DNA of 64,000 nt from Sthenelais limicola (taxonomy: Eukaryota; Annelida; Polychaeta; Phyllodocida; Sigalionidae). Made by a program: the position numbers and the translations under genes. The notes beneath the pieces are model-generated. The model saw only the letters and a program-made list of their open reading frames with translations, was not told the DNA's origin and did no database searches. Shown here piece by piece: positions 9,713-22,029 of the stretch. The DNA lies in assembly GCA_942159475.1 (NCBI GenBank), contig OW804102.1, forward strand, positions 34,478,873-34,542,872, given 5' to 3'. Every line of letters starts with the position of its first letter. Within the stretch, counting starts at the first letter, position 1.

Positions 9713-12700
9713 AAAAAAACCCAATCTAAACCATAGCCGGACCAAGAGATACTTTCTTGTCAACCTCTACAAGCCTATTGGGGTAGAGTAAGATAATGGG
9801 GTAGATATGTAGATGAGCACTGCCAAACTCCAATGTCCTGCAGAAACATAGCACCGCTACGTCGTAAATAATGCAGTCCAGTATATTTAGTGGACAGGCC
9901 TGTCGATAAAATGAGCAACTTGAAGGCCTTGGGAAAGTCAGTGTGGCTAACTGGCACCAAACCAGTTCTGGCTCTAGTGCGGACGACTGGAAACTATTTC
10001 TTGACATTGATATATTGGAGGCTATCGTGTTGGGTGCAGCTCCTACTGTGACTGAGGTTCCACTGTATATGATACAGATACAGGGTCTCTGCGCTTTTGG
10101 ACTGGACGGAATTCAAGTCTTGTCTAGGCCTATTAATTCTTTGAGACAGCATCCGTTTATCTGGTCATGTGACAGTGCATACTCAAGTCTAGCAATGAGG
10201 TTATGTTATCCCATTTTGAAATATTAAAACACACGATAATTATTTCATATCATGAAATCTATTTTTCATGAAAATCAGCAACGTTTCAACCCCATTTCTT
10301 GTTTAAAACATTGATAATCGTGAGATTTGAGCCATTATTTACTTGCATCCCACTGCCGGACAGTGAGCCGTGGATAACAATATGCCTTGGCAACAAAGGT
10401 TAAAATCTCAAAGTTTCCTTCTCGATTTCTTAACGACACAATTGTTGGCACGACAGAACAAGTGGCTATGAACAATAATTGACATATCCATGTAAGAGGA
10501 AAACTGGTAATTTAACATAGGGTTTGATGGGCTGTTTGATGGGCTATTCTCACCAAGTCAGCCGAGGCAGGCTAGCCGCCGAGCGTAGCGCATACCTGGA
10601 AATAAACGGATTCCCATCTCTGAGAATTTTTAGTGATTTTCCAGACTAATATCAATGAATTCCCAGAACCTCAATGATGGGACCTCTTTCCTCACTCTTC
10701 CAAAACCAGTTTCGCACCTGATTTTATATCAAACAGCATTTTTACAACTTTTACTTTACTCTAAATCAGATTGGCCAACTTCGTCAATATTTTTTTCCCC
10801 CAAACATCTGGACTTTATTCAGTTTATCAACAAATTCTGTCGTGCTGGGCCGATTACAATGTTATACATCGCGCCCCCTTCGTTTCTGCATCAAACTGAG
10901 GTATATGACGTTTCAGGATAAAAAATAAAAGTATACAACACTATATCTTGTTTTTGCCTTCTCCGTTAAGGTGTTTACTTATTTGACTAGACCTTCTATT
11001 TTGATTTCTAGCTAAACATAATAATTTTGGCGAGTTCGGTCCACAAGGACATATTTTTCTATTGCCAAAAGGGGTGAACAATCGTTACATAAGAGTGACT
11101 ACCGTGTAATAAAGTTGTACCTTAGCAGATAGGTCAGAGGAGTCACAGCTTGGACGCTGTCGAAAGACTACAAACTACTTCGTCAATATTTGTGAAAAGT
11201 GTACAGTAAGAAACTGAGAATATTTTCAAGGCTGTTTAATAGATTCCAACAAGATGCATGGACCATATATGATTATCCAGGCCCTTCTATACCAAGCCTT
11301 TAATATATATTTTTATTTTCAAAACCAGTCCCGCCGCCGTGGCGAGCGCGCTGTGGAGCAGTGGCTGGGTTTGACCTACTTTTGAAAGTATGATGGCTGC
11401 CGAGGTTAGTGCGTTTAGTCGTCTTCAACCAAGGAGCTACTGTTTTGCTTCAAACACCGAGCGGTTCTCGCTGCCTGTGTTAAAGTATAGAGAAAAATAT
11501 ATCTAGTGACTTTTGTAGGTTTTGGAATTTTAGGGGTATAAAAAAGGTATAAAATAATGGTCTAAAATTAGATAATGTTTTTTTTTCCTAAACTTTTTTT
11601 TATAGTGGGTGTGCAAAATCCCAGACTAGGGTTTTTCACAAGCCCCAGGTGTACAGACATTTAACAGGCAACTTTCAAGTTAAGTTAAATGGTGTGATAC
11701 CATATATGTATAGCATTACAGATCAGTTGATCAATGGAGAGAGTTCAATTTCATATTATATACAGTTATTAGAGGTGTCACTCTGCCACTTACGTAATAA
11801 AGTAGCAGAGCATGGCGTTGATGGAAGTTTCCGTCCGATTGGAGAGGGAAGTTAGGCTTCTGCCGACCTAATGTTCATGGGGTTTTACACCCTTGTGGAA
11901 AAACATGAAAAATACAAATTAAATCAGAAAAAGTCTCTCAAAGCGTTTAGAATGAAATACATTTAAAAATACAAAATACACAAATACATGACAAAATAAG
12001 CCAGGTAAAGAAGTAAATTTTAGGAACAATTATGTATAACACCCTATTATTCATAGAGCGTAAGAAGTTCCATTTTCCTAAAGTTGTATATGATAGGACC
12101 ACTATATTAGATTATTTGTATTCGTCAATTTTTAATCATTAATCATATTTCATATTAATATTTATTATTTATACTGCCCGGAAGACCAGCTTGCCGAGGG
12201 TTCTTTTCCTATGCTGATGTACCTAATTTTAATGCCTGAATGAAAATACGATATATATTTATTCATATTTACGCTTTTCGAAGTAAAATACCATAATAAA
12301 TATTTGTTGTAGAGCTTAGCTATATATTAAACCAATGATAGATTGTAAAGTCCACTTCAAAACAAGGTATTGGACATAATTTTCTGATATATGATTTATG
12401 TCAGTAATTTTGATGTTGGCTTGGCCGCGGAAATTGTGGTGAAGGAAGAGAAGGAGGAGAGACAGGTAGAGAATGGTGAGAGGCAGGAAGAGTGAGGAAA
12501 AGGTGTAGGAGGAAGAGAAAGGTTAATAAAAGAGAAAAACCTATACAAAGTAAAACTAGAGACTTTCCAATTCGATCCTGCTTCACAAGTGCCTTGCAGA
12601 ATGATTAGGTAGCAAGGAACTGACTATATTTTAATAATAACATAAGTCTCTTGACCTTATGCTTAATTTAGTTTACACTGAGTGTGTACATATGGTCAAT

Positions 12701-13475
12701 ATTAATCAACGCTGAAGAATGGTGACTCAAACAACGGGTGTGGCCAAATACAGCGGCGAATGGCCGCCTTTATTAAAGAATAATAATTAAAAAAAAGAAA
12801 AAAAGAAGGCAGGTGTAACAATGTAGCAATACAGAGAATGAGAGTGAGGGTTGAGGGGAAAACGCTCCCAGTAACTGATCAAGACACTAGGGGGCACTGG
12901 CGACTGGCGATCTTTGGCTAGGTGAATAAGCTGGATAATAATATTTAGGATGATCCAAGCAGATATAGAACAGATACCAATGTTCTGGGCTCTTATATAG
13001 TTACAACACTTCTCACACAGAATAGGCCTAACTAACCAAACGTCCACATCGGGGAGATTCTACATGCAGAACCCATGTGATGTTTAGTGCTAGCCATTGG
13101 CGAATGGCTGGACATTGAACAGAGGCGCCACCTTGAAAATCCACCACGAACTAGACTCTCTACCTCACCCGAGTCAGCCATTCTCCTCTCTCGTGTCGAC
13201 ACGATAACATTGATCTGTGTTGCCTCTTATGTTTAATGCATTGACATTATTTTATTTCGTCCATTTCCCTCACTCAATTTAACCTTTATTGACACAAGAG
13301 GGAGACACGGGTGCCAACACCCATCATAAACACATATACCAACCGTGTAATGGGAATTTACGCCAGTCAATTCTTGATTAACTCAGTGTGAAATATAACG
13401 ATTTTCAGCAAAATAAGTCCCGCATCCATTGCACGCACACTGGTCAATTCAGGAATAAAAGAAAATTATTCATAT
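9713..13475. other. Long intergenic stretch, no supported gene
   Basis: 3.7 kb of AT-rich DNA. Short frames (for example 9943-10227 and 10655-10921) show no motif or codon bias. A small CpG-rich patch at about 11334-11420 contains ATGATGGCTGCCGAG directly followed by GTTAGT. This could be a tiny first exon, but nothing downstream supports it. Confidence 0.4.
12430..12540 (+). repeat. Polypurine (GA-rich) tract
   Basis: About 100 bp that is almost entirely A and G on the + strand (GGAAGAGAAGGAGGAGAGAC and similar). It explains the proline/serine-rich frame on the other strand. Confidence 0.6.
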
Positions 13476-13874
13476 AGTCTGTCCGAAAAGTAGTTAGACG
13501 TGATTCCTTAGTCCCTTTAAGGAGAGGGAAAAGTGGGAGATTTCTGATTTCTATTTATGACAAGGACCTGTCCACTCTTTGCCAGGCGAGTCGCTCATTG
13601 GAACTAACCATTGAGAAACAGGGCCAGTATAACCAGCTCTTCCTTCTTTTTAAGCAAAACAACAGCTGCTGCACATAGAACAGAGACAGTACAATACAGG
13701 ACAGCTTTACATTTGGCCATGGTTGGTCGCAAACAGCCATGGTCGGTCGCAAACGGCCATGGTCAGTCGCAAACGGCGATTCAGGGGGCAATAGTTTGAA
13801 CTAAAAGATCTCCCACTTTTCCCTCCCATTAAAGGGACTAAGGAATCACGTGTCAACTACTTTTCGGATAGACT
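13476..13874. mobile_element. TIR element with about 65-bp inverted ends and internal 21-mer repeats
   Basis: Left AGTCTGTCCGAAAAGTAGTT and right the complement of AGTCTATCCGAAAAGTAGTT. The similarity continues through CGTGATTCCTTAGTCCCTTT and GAGGGAAAAGTGGGAGAT. The interior holds three tandem 21-bp units of the form CCATGGTCGGTCGCAAACGG (13717-13780). No transposase is present. The TIR has a mariner-like look but is not assigned. Confidence 0.75.
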
Positions 13875-14188
13875 GAGCCATCACCTTATCCCACCTGCTC
13901 CTACATTGACGCAATTATATATTCCTTTTTAAAGATTTTATTTTTTTAATTCATTTAAGGCCAATATAATCGTTAAACGAAACATACAAAAAGACGCTGT
14001 GGACGTGTTCGCGCGTTGCCATATTTAATATTCTCACGTACAAGTCCCCCCAAAATTTAAAGGTAAGTTCACTGCAAATATTACATTGCAGACAAAATAA
14101 TGCTTTGATACGATTATTTGAAGAGTTTGGAATCAATTTAAAACAATTTATAGAGATAGATACTTTCTGACCAGAGTTGTTCAATTTT

Positions 14189-15740
14189 GATATATATATA
14201 TATAAAGATTTTTATTCCGTTATATTCGTTCATACATATGACAGTTCATGTTGTCGCACATATTTCACATAATACAGGAAATGGGCATTAATAATCCTCT
14301 ACAAGAGGTCTTCCGGACCGCCCAAAATAAATAAATAAATTGTAAAGTCAATGCATAGTAAGTATTTGTCCATATTTCAATCACTATTGTTCGTAATTTA
14401 TAGTTGTTTCGATGTTTCTTTTGCTATGGAGTCTTGATTTTTTCTTAGGTATGAAGTCTTGACTTGGTATTTGATGTCTTGACCCTGATTATGTATTATT
14501 ATCAGTCTCTCTATGAGGTTCATATATCCTCTGAGTATAATCTTTTCCAGATCATGCTTCTATAGATACTCCTATAGTTTTTACTGTTGTTAGAATGATA
14601 TGTTTTACACATGAAATTCCATACTTGTTTCGTTTTTGACCTACTGGCTTGGTCATTTACTACTTATGTCATTAAACACTATGTAACATTAGGGTAACAA
14701 CTATTGTTAAAATAAATTACATTTGAAAATAATGATTCCTATAATAATAAGTTTTGTAGGAACCTTACACTCATAATATATTTTGATTATATCAAAACGT
14801 CACTCATACAATCTGGATTGACTAAATAGTCAATATGGGTCCCCCCTTCCCTCCCCACCGCTATATCGGTCTTAACTTTGCCTGGGATTGTACATTACCC
14901 AGAGTAGTCCCTTTTCCCAATTTCCATATTCTTGATACTTAGACTAGTACCACTTACATACTTACATACTTAAATAGGAGAGGAGTCTGATTTCTCATCA
15001 GACCTAAGGAAAGAATCAAATGCCAGATGGTACTGGTGTTTTAAATACATTCTGAAATCTTTTCTCGTATCAATTAGTTGAACTTTAGATTCTAAGCTAT
15101 TCCAAAGAGTTGGAATGCAATACAGGTAAGATTTTTTGAAAAGCTCATTATATGGATGGGGGTAGATTAACCTTTTCCCCTCAGAAAGTCCCCGCAGACG
15201 GACTTCCCTCCTGTCGATATTGTCTAAGTTTCTAGTCCTTAGAAAAGCTCTTTCCAGAATATGTACCTCTCTCCTAGTTTGAAGAGAAGTAATATTAAGT
15301 TTCTTATGAACCTCTTCGGTGCTAGATAATCTAGGTAAATGAAGTATTGTTTTAAGGGCTGAATTTTGAAGAGTCTGAAGTTTTATAATATGCTTTCTAG
15401 GAGCAGAGTTATAGAAGACGTCTCCATAATCAATAATGGGTCTGATCATAGTTTTATATATTGATAGTAAAATAGATTTATCACAGATATTGTAAAGCTT
15501 AGATAGTGCCCTTACTTTAATGCGAACCATGTTCACTTTTTTAGTAAGGAATGCTCCAAAGTTCAACTGTTTATCTATTTCAATTCCCAGATATTTGTAC
15601 GAATCTACATTCTTGAGTTCTTGCCCTTTAATGCTATAATTGGTCGAGTTATTTATTCTATGTGTTATGGTGGAAATAATAATTCTCATGTGCAAGGCTC
15701 CTGTTAGGAGGTAGCAGAATAAAAGCCTTTGTACACTATC
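14189..15740 (-). pseudogene. Non-LTR retrotransposon, 3' part (RT thumb and tail)
   Basis: An open frame of 241 codons (15695-14970), extending upstream to about 15735, encodes the C-terminal end of a LINE reverse transcriptase: SYKYLGIEIDKQLNF (primer-grip region), then IYKTMIRPIIDYGDVFYNSA and a basic helical thumb. The palm with the YADD site is missing, so this is a 5'-truncated copy. The 3' end is marked by a TA-rich tail followed by AAGATTTTTATT (read on +) near 14189-14215. Different subfamily from the copies at 23.1, 52.4 and 3.7 kb. Confidence 0.75.
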
Positions 15741-16402
15741 AAACTATATTGGTATTGTACATACTATATCTATATCTATCAATGTATTTCCAAGCTTAAG
15801 ACAAATTTACATTATATATTGGATTGCATCCACCTGCGGAGAACATTATTTTTGGGCCATTGTACTGTTTTATTTTCGTTTTTAATGCATTTATGAGTCT
15901 ATGGCACATGTACATTATTATATAATTCCACTTGAGGGAAACAATCATTTATGGTTATTATACACGCATTGCTCTGAAAACAACGTATCTAGAGTGATTA
16001 TGCATAGTGCGTATTTCACTAGTGATTTACGTGGGGTAAATCATGTCCTCAACTCTGTGGCTTTATAAAGCGTAGATCACAATAAGATGACCTATTGTCA
16101 GCTCATGTATGGTATAGTAATGGTATAGTATATGGTATGGTATGGTATAGTAATGGTGGCTCAGCACTTGCTTGTGTCCGGAGGTGACATTGGATCGTAC
16201 TTATCTCACTTGGAATTTGTGACTTGCCATGCCTCCAAGGGTGACTATATGGATGTGGCATATGCAAATTATGACCATCATTTGGTAGATACCTTACTAA
16301 AAAAAAAACCTAGTAATTGGTTTCCTGATTGCAACAGTTGTGGGTGCAACTATTGTTTTCACGGAGCCGTGTTTTCCGAGCAGCGCGTGACTCCCAGCAA
16401 GG
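15741..16402. other. Intergenic, GGTAT microsatellite near 16108-16155
   Basis: A repetitive ATGGTATAGTAATGGTATAG stretch. A 106-codon + strand frame at 16132-16452 begins in this microsatellite and is not credited. Confidence 0.4.
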
Positions 16403-16431
16403 TCAAGGTCGCCAAGGAACCACCACTGGCT
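16403..16431 (-). CDS. Possible short terminal coding exon for 17011-17817
   Basis: On the minus strand a strong pyrimidine tract ends GGATTCCCAG (AG at 16433-16432). The next bases complete the codon left by the exon ending at 17011 and give about nine residues, ending PWRP, before TGA. It is supported only by splice quality and phase. The gene may end elsewhere. Confidence 0.25.
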
Positions 16432-17010
16432 CTGGGAATCCAAGTAAATTGAAGAACAAGAACAAAGTCTGTGATCCCATTTCTGATGATTAATTACCCT
16501 AGTGACAATTGTTTTTATTGGAACTACAGTAATTGCACATGTTACATTCATTACATTCATAACCTTCGTTACCTCACATGGATAATTAATAAATACATTC
16601 CATACATCATAGTTAAGTTTGATTACATATATATTGCGTCAAATTACAAAATCAATTAACACCTTGAACTGACACCATGAGTTTGTTCACAAGATCAACG
16701 ATCAGCTATAATCGGTGTTTAAAGTTCTTTTTCTTTTTGGGGGGTGTTGGGGGTGTTGGGGATGACGGGGGTTGCTTAGTGAAATGACCAATCCATAAAA
16801 ATGGAGAAAATGCTAAATCTGACCAAACATTTATGTATGTACGCCTCGAAATCGGCATATGATAAGAGGGTGGTGTCTTAACCGTCGTAGGGCAAAAACC
16901 ATTTTCCTCGGACCTATGTGGACGGTAATATTTACCACACCGCTCTAGCCAATATAAACAAAGTATAATATTTTGGTGATTGTATATCCGTGAACTCACA
17001 TAAATCTTAC

Positions 17011-17817
17011 GGCCATGCGGGGAGTTTTTAACATTCCCTAACCGGAGATGTTTTGTCTTTGCGGCTTTATGGGCCTTCAACTTTTGCCATTTCTTTTTTC
17101 TTCTAACTTTCCGTCCGTAAGATTCTTCAAAATCGAAGGCACTGTTTGTTTTGAAGAGCTTTGTATCTTTGTGGCTGAAATCATGTGGTTCAATGTAACC
17201 ACTAACGTCCTCTTCTGCTGCAAGGGCATTTTGTTTATGTTTGAGTTTCTTCTTTATCGTATCATTAATTTCTCTTATGATTCCCGTTGGTGGAGCTGTC
17301 TCAGAGGTACTACCTTGAGTGGCTTCTCTTTTATGTTCATGTTCTGACGTTTCAAGTGTTTCAAGATTAAGTAGTGACCATTCGTTAACGAGGGAATCTT
17401 CAAAAGCTGAGAGTTCATTTGAGATCGCAATTTCCTCTTCCCAATGGAGTAATTCATCTCTCTGAACAGGATATACATAACGTAAGCCCAAATCTGCCGT
17501 GGGAAATTTCTGATATTTTCTCTTTTTCGCATCTCTTTTTGAAACTTTTGAAGCTGAATGGGATCGTGATTGACATGATTCTGCTTTTATTACATAGCTT
17601 AAGGTAGGCCACTCTGTGTCATCGGACATTTTGAGGACATCCTCTGGTCTGGAATTTGTCTCCACTGATTTCAATCTTTTGTGCAGCTCCGTTCCTTTGT
17701 TTGCTGGGCAGTCCTCGTCGGCTAACTCAAAACCAGAGTCGACACCTGCAGTCACTATAACCCAACCATCGAAGCTATTCTCAGAAGAGTCGTCCATCTC
17801 CATTTCATCAGTGAGAC
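17011..17817 (-). CDS. Unrecognised protein exon with LIR-like motifs
   Basis: The open frame spans 17893-16706, but splice signals suggest an 807-bp internal exon: acceptor TTCTTCTTTATCCCATATAG ending at 17818, donor GCC|GTAAGA at 17010. Both boundaries are phase 1. The protein is polar and disordered. It starts with an acidic patch leading to DGWVIV, has a second acidic-flanked EWSLL about 125 residues later, then several basic tracts (KKKLKHK, KVRRKKKWQK). WxxL/I/V after acidic residues is the LC3-interacting (LIR) pattern, and an N-terminal copy is known in TP53INP proteins; that resemblance is suggestive only. Upstream exons were not found. Confidence 0.5.
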
Positions 17818-17826
17818 CTATATGGG

Positions 17827-18364
17827 ATAAAGAAGAATTTAAAGCATGACCAACAAAAGTTCGATTAGCAACGATCCCTATAGCAATGACCACATCATAG
17901 ACTATGTGTCAGGGCATCAAAAATCACAAAAAAAGGGGTTGCATGATATTTTTCTATAATTCATGAGAAAGTAAGTGTGGGGAGGGATGGCAGTTGAATC
18001 GCTGTCATTGGATGACCGATGCATCTGCTATCTCTCCTTCACTAAAGAAGACACCAGGATGGAGTTGTCTGATTTATATTAGTAATGTATGAAATCGTAG
18101 TATAGAAACTGTATAAAGCCTTAATGGTGTAAATTGGTAAAAGAAGTAAAAGATTAAATTTGAAAGTTAGTTATAAATGATAATAGTATATGGGATTGAA
18201 ATTTTTGTCGGCGATTGAAATGTATCACATCATGTGAAATCTTGTCGAATAAACATTTTTAAAAAAAAAAATTGATAAATTTAGTCGTAAAACTAGCTTG
18301 AAGCTGTATTCTCAGCCATTTTGAGAAAAGGGAATGATCCATACCATGACTTATAGACTGCATT
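17827..18364. other. Upstream of the LIR-like exon, no recognised feature
   Basis: I found no matching phase-1 donor exon with confidence. A poly-A tract lies at about 18258-18270. Confidence 0.35.
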
Positions 18365-18598
18365 TGGGTCAGATTTTCATAAAATGGACAATTCACCGAC
18401 TCCAATCCTCTCAAATAACCCACATTTAAGACAGAAATGAGTTTCAAAATGTAGTTTAACATTAACAGATACCTTAAATCAACGTGATACCAAATGTACT
18501 CAGATATACCCGGTATTTATCATTTTTCAGTCTAATTTTACCAGTATTTCCTAAATGTCTAGAGCTGCCAGTTGTACATTTTCTAAAACTCTGACCCA
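18365..18598 (-). mobile_element. Family A MITE, reverse orientation
   Basis: TGGGTCAGATTTTCATAAAA at the left and TTGTACATTTTCTAAAAC...GACCCA at the right. The interior is the complement of the reference copy (CCTCTCAAATAACCCACATT). It produces the small minus-strand frame at 18259-18462. Confidence 0.8.
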
Positions 18599-19053
18599 TT
18601 TATCAATATGCTGCTATTGTTATATTTAACGTGGTGAGTCTCCGAAATATGATGTAGACCTTTATGAATCCCTGTATAGCAACTGGATATTCAACTGGAA
18701 GAAATCTTCTAACGTTTTGTTGAAGTGACTACTCAATGGGTTGGGAAAGAATGGAATACAAATCTATATTTTCTAACAGACGTTCACTGAAAGTGCAGGC
18801 ACCCAAGTGCGATAATTCAAGAGATGCTCCTTAATTCAATCCTAAAAAATGAGTTAATAATTAGAAGTGGTTCATAACATGGCATTTGCTTGTCAAGAAG
18901 GAATTTCATAATTGAAACATGCAAAACAGTTCTGTCTCAAATATACATATAATACCTTTTTGTGCAACTGACTACAAGTATAGCCTCAGCTTTTAAATAC
19001 ATGCTATACCACGAGAAGAGTGGGCCCAAAGTTTAGGCGTGAGGCCATATACC
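18599..19053. other. Spacer, no recognised feature
   Basis: Nothing supported between the family A copy and the next TTAA element. Confidence 0.4.
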
Positions 19054-19632
19054 TTAAAGTGTCAGTAAACCCCCAAATATTATGAGCAAATCCATTTCCC
19101 TGCTATTATTGAAATGTAACCAGCCCGGTTTTACTTAATTCAACTCATTATTTAGTGAGCTTTACCCATTTAAAGGAGTGGAAAAGTAGCTCCATAGTTT
19201 AACACTCCATTCAAGGCGCCACTGTTTGCCTACGTCATAAAGCTACGCCAATCTTGAAATGTACATGCAATGAACATAGTAAACAACTCTCATAATTGCT
19301 GCTAGATAGAAGGAGGGTGGGGTGGGCGGAAGGACATTGAACAACACAGTGTGCATAGCAAAAGAAACTGTTTCAATTGCTGGGAGATTGTGGGGGGAAG
19401 GTAAAGATATTATGTTCATTTCTGGCGCACCTTTATGATGTCACACAACACTCTCAGTGCCCTCTTGTGCTAAACAGACTTTTTCAACTAGGATTTCTCA
19501 ATTTATGCCTGTAAGTGAGTATAAGTTAGACATAAATGAAAGTAAAACAATCGAGACTTGGGTGTTATATTTATGGCTCTATGAAGTTTTTTGTCCTAAA
19601 AATGACCATGAACCTGTTGACTGACCCTTTAA
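19054..19632. mobile_element. TTAA-target TIR element
   Basis: TTAA at 19054-19057 and 19629-19632. Inverted ends are AGTGTCAGTAAAC on the left and the complement of AGGGTCAGTCAAC on the right (11 of 13 match). 571 bp, no ORF. The TTAAAGKGTC start again resembles T2/Kolobok MITEs. Confidence 0.65.
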
Positions 19633-19804
19633 TCAAACCTATAAACAAAACATGTTTTGTTTAGGTTTTATTCTAGTATACGAAATGAAGTGAGTGAAAA
19701 TTAAACCTCTTTACCAAGAAATCACATGCATGGTCTAACAAATATCTGACACGAATTGCCTACAATTAATTATATTTGCATCTACAGAAAATATTCCCAA
19801 TTTT

Positions 19805-19905
19805 CTTGAATAAAGGGCAAAGACCACTGAGCCGATTCTCATACGATTTTGCGCCGCAGAGGAGGGCCCTTTTCCACTAAATTCCATGAGAATCTCATGA
19901 AAATC
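19805..19905. repeat. Remnant of a capped foldback element
   Basis: AAAGGGCAAAGACCACTGAG runs into CCGATTCTCATACG. Further in come GGGCCCTTTTCCACTAAATT and CCATGAGAATCTCATG. It shares the cap and the GATTCTCATGCG motif with the intact small element at 35464-35578. Confidence 0.5.
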
Positions 19906-20922
19906 AGCTGTATACATGTACAAAACAAAAGCTATAATACATACATATGTTACATCATGTTACGCAATAATGACGTAACAATGGGTAACGACTTTATGAT
20001 CAATAATTAACATTAATTAGTGATATGTTATGTGTCATGGTAATTAATAATTAATATAAAGAACCTATTAGGTAGCAGGACCCAGGAATTTATTGCTTTG
20101 AATACGGTAGTAAGGGGAACCACAGGTAGCACTCTCAGCTCATTATATATTCCTCCAATCAACAATAGCCACATGGACCAAGCTCTCACCTGTATGCCAA
20201 GACCACAATAAACACTATTCTAGATCTTAGGATCAAAGCCTTAGGACTTCTTCTTTATACCTCTTATAACTATACAGTATTTCTACAACTATTCAATAGA
20301 CAAGATAGACAAACCTTCATATAACACATACCTAATAATATATAATGCAATATTAAACATAAATTCATACGTGAAAAGTATATTTTAGTTATGGGGAACA
20401 TACCATTACATAATCATTTACTTGGAATGTATAACATACACATAAATGTAATCAATAAAATGGAACATCAAACATTCTAAAAATCTTCATTCTTCTGGAA
20501 TCTACCGAAAATTCAGATGGCCCCTCTATTTCCACCAATTAGTAGTGACAACTCCCCATTCCATAAACATAAATGATTATCTAAAATAGATCTGTACCTT
20601 CATTCTGCAACTCCAATGTCTTTGACTTGTCCTCGTGTCTGGCAGTCATTTCTCTTTGTTCTTCGGAGAATCTCCCGCTAGTTCTCCAATACACCCCTTA
20701 AGTAAGACTCTATATTGAGCAAGATTGTATGTCTAACACCTGGCCACATGTATTGAAACTTCACTTCTCATCTTCTATATAGACTTGGAAGAAGTATCCT
20801 GAGTCAGCTGAAGTGGGTAATGCCAAAGTGGAACACATTTCTTATCCAAACCACGGACTTGTAATGAAAAGCAAGGCCAACAGTTGGGAGAATGCATTAT
20901 TGCACAACACAACGATATCATA
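19906..20922. other. Intergenic, no recognised feature
   Basis: AT-rich; I see no coding or repeat signature. Confidence 0.35.
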
Positions 20923-21146
20923 TGGGTACGGTCGACAGAAAATGTACAATCGGTAGCCCTACGCATTGAATTAAAACATTAGAAAAAAACTTTACTTGGT
21001 AAATCTGGGTATATTTAGTATTGTATTGATACAAGAGATTTGTATGGTTATGTTGAACGGTATTTAGAACGGTATTTTGTTCTAAATATGGCCTACGTTA
21101 GAGTGGTGGGGAAGGTGAGTTGTACATTATCGGGTGGCTTAACTCA
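20923..21146 (+). mobile_element. Family A MITE, diverged
   Basis: Left TGGGTACGGTCGACAGAAAA, then TGTACAAT. Right end GAGTTGTACATTATCGGG...AACTCA. Followed after 7 bp by another copy in the same orientation. Confidence 0.65.
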
Positions 21147-21153
21147 TGAAATA

Positions 21154-21390
21154 TGGGTCCGATTGATAAAAAATATACAATTGACTGCTCTACAAATCTA
21201 GTAAATTTGGGTGAGTTGGGTTGCAAAATGATAAATACTAGGTTATCTGAGTATATTCATTATTGCATTGATTAACTGAATCTGATTTGTCATGTTAAAC
21301 TCTATTTTTTACCAATTTTATTGTCTCAAATTTGGATTATTTGAGAGAATTGGAGAAAGCCAATTGTACATTTTCCGACGACTTCATCCA
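21154..21390 (+). mobile_element. Family A MITE, head-to-tail with the previous copy
   Basis: TGGGTCCGATTGATAAAAAA at the left, CCAATTGTACATTTTCCGAC...CATCCA at the right, with TA on both sides. Carries the family interior GGATTATTTGAGAGAATTGG. Confidence 0.75.
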
Positions 21391-21523
21391 TATGGTAAAC
21401 ACGAATTTCACAACATGAATGAAAGCTTCTACTACAGCGCACATGGCAGTTTGTTTACAATAACCTTAAGTCTGTTCATAATGACCTGACTGACGCCACT
21501 TGGTGGTATAACATATGTACGTA

Positions 21524-22029
21524 CGAGGATCAGATCTTTAGAAATGTACAATTAGCAGCTCTACACATTCAATACATTCTGCTAAATTAGACTGAAATTT
21601 GGTCAATGCTAGGTAAATTCGAATATATTCCGCATTGCATTGGTTCTAGCAATCTGTTTGGTTATAGCGGAACTCCAATATAGGTAAAAAACGGCGCCAA
21701 CAGGCAAAAACGGCGCCAACAGGCAAAATTCGTCGCCGACATTTCTAAAAATTCGGAAAATTCGACATGACTAAAAATTCTAGTGGATGAGGGGGTAAAA
21801 TAGGTTGTTGGCAACACATTTATTTGTTGCCAACAATTGCAAAATATCTAACTTGATTAGATATTTCGTCGCAAAAAATTCGTCGCAGCCGTTTTTGCCT
21901 GTTGGCGCCGTTTTTTACCTATAGTGGAGTTCCACTTAAACTGCATTTTGAAAGTCATTTTGTCTTAAATTTGCGTAATTTGATAGGATTGGTGAAGACG
22001 AATTGTATATTTTCTTGCGATTTCCCCGG
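21524..22029 (+). mobile_element. Family A MITE split by another TIR element
   Basis: The left half (GGATCAGATCTTTAGAAATG to CTGTTTGG) and right half (AAACTGCATTTTGAAAGTCA to AATTGTATATTTTCTTGC) are collinear with the reference copy. The 270 bp between them are the inserted element at 21666-21935. Confidence 0.75.
21666..21935. mobile_element. Nested TIR element, about 43-bp ends
   Basis: Ends GCGGAACTCCAATATAGGTA (left) and the complement of GTGGAACTCCACTATAGGTA (right), both continuing AAAAACGGCGCCAACAGG. The interior contains two clean short palindromes, GTTGTTGGCAAC...GTTGCCAACA and AAATATCTAA...TTAGATATTT. A TA or TTA target within family A is the likely insertion point. Confidence 0.8.

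Noticed and set aside
11391..11405. ATGATGGCTGCCGAG followed by GTTAGT in a CpG-rich patch (possible first exon)
   Set aside because: No downstream exon in matching phase could be identified, so it stays a hint only.
16132..16452. 106-codon + strand frame
   Set aside because: It begins in a GGTAT microsatellite, has no recognisable motif, and overlaps a better minus-strand splice acceptor.
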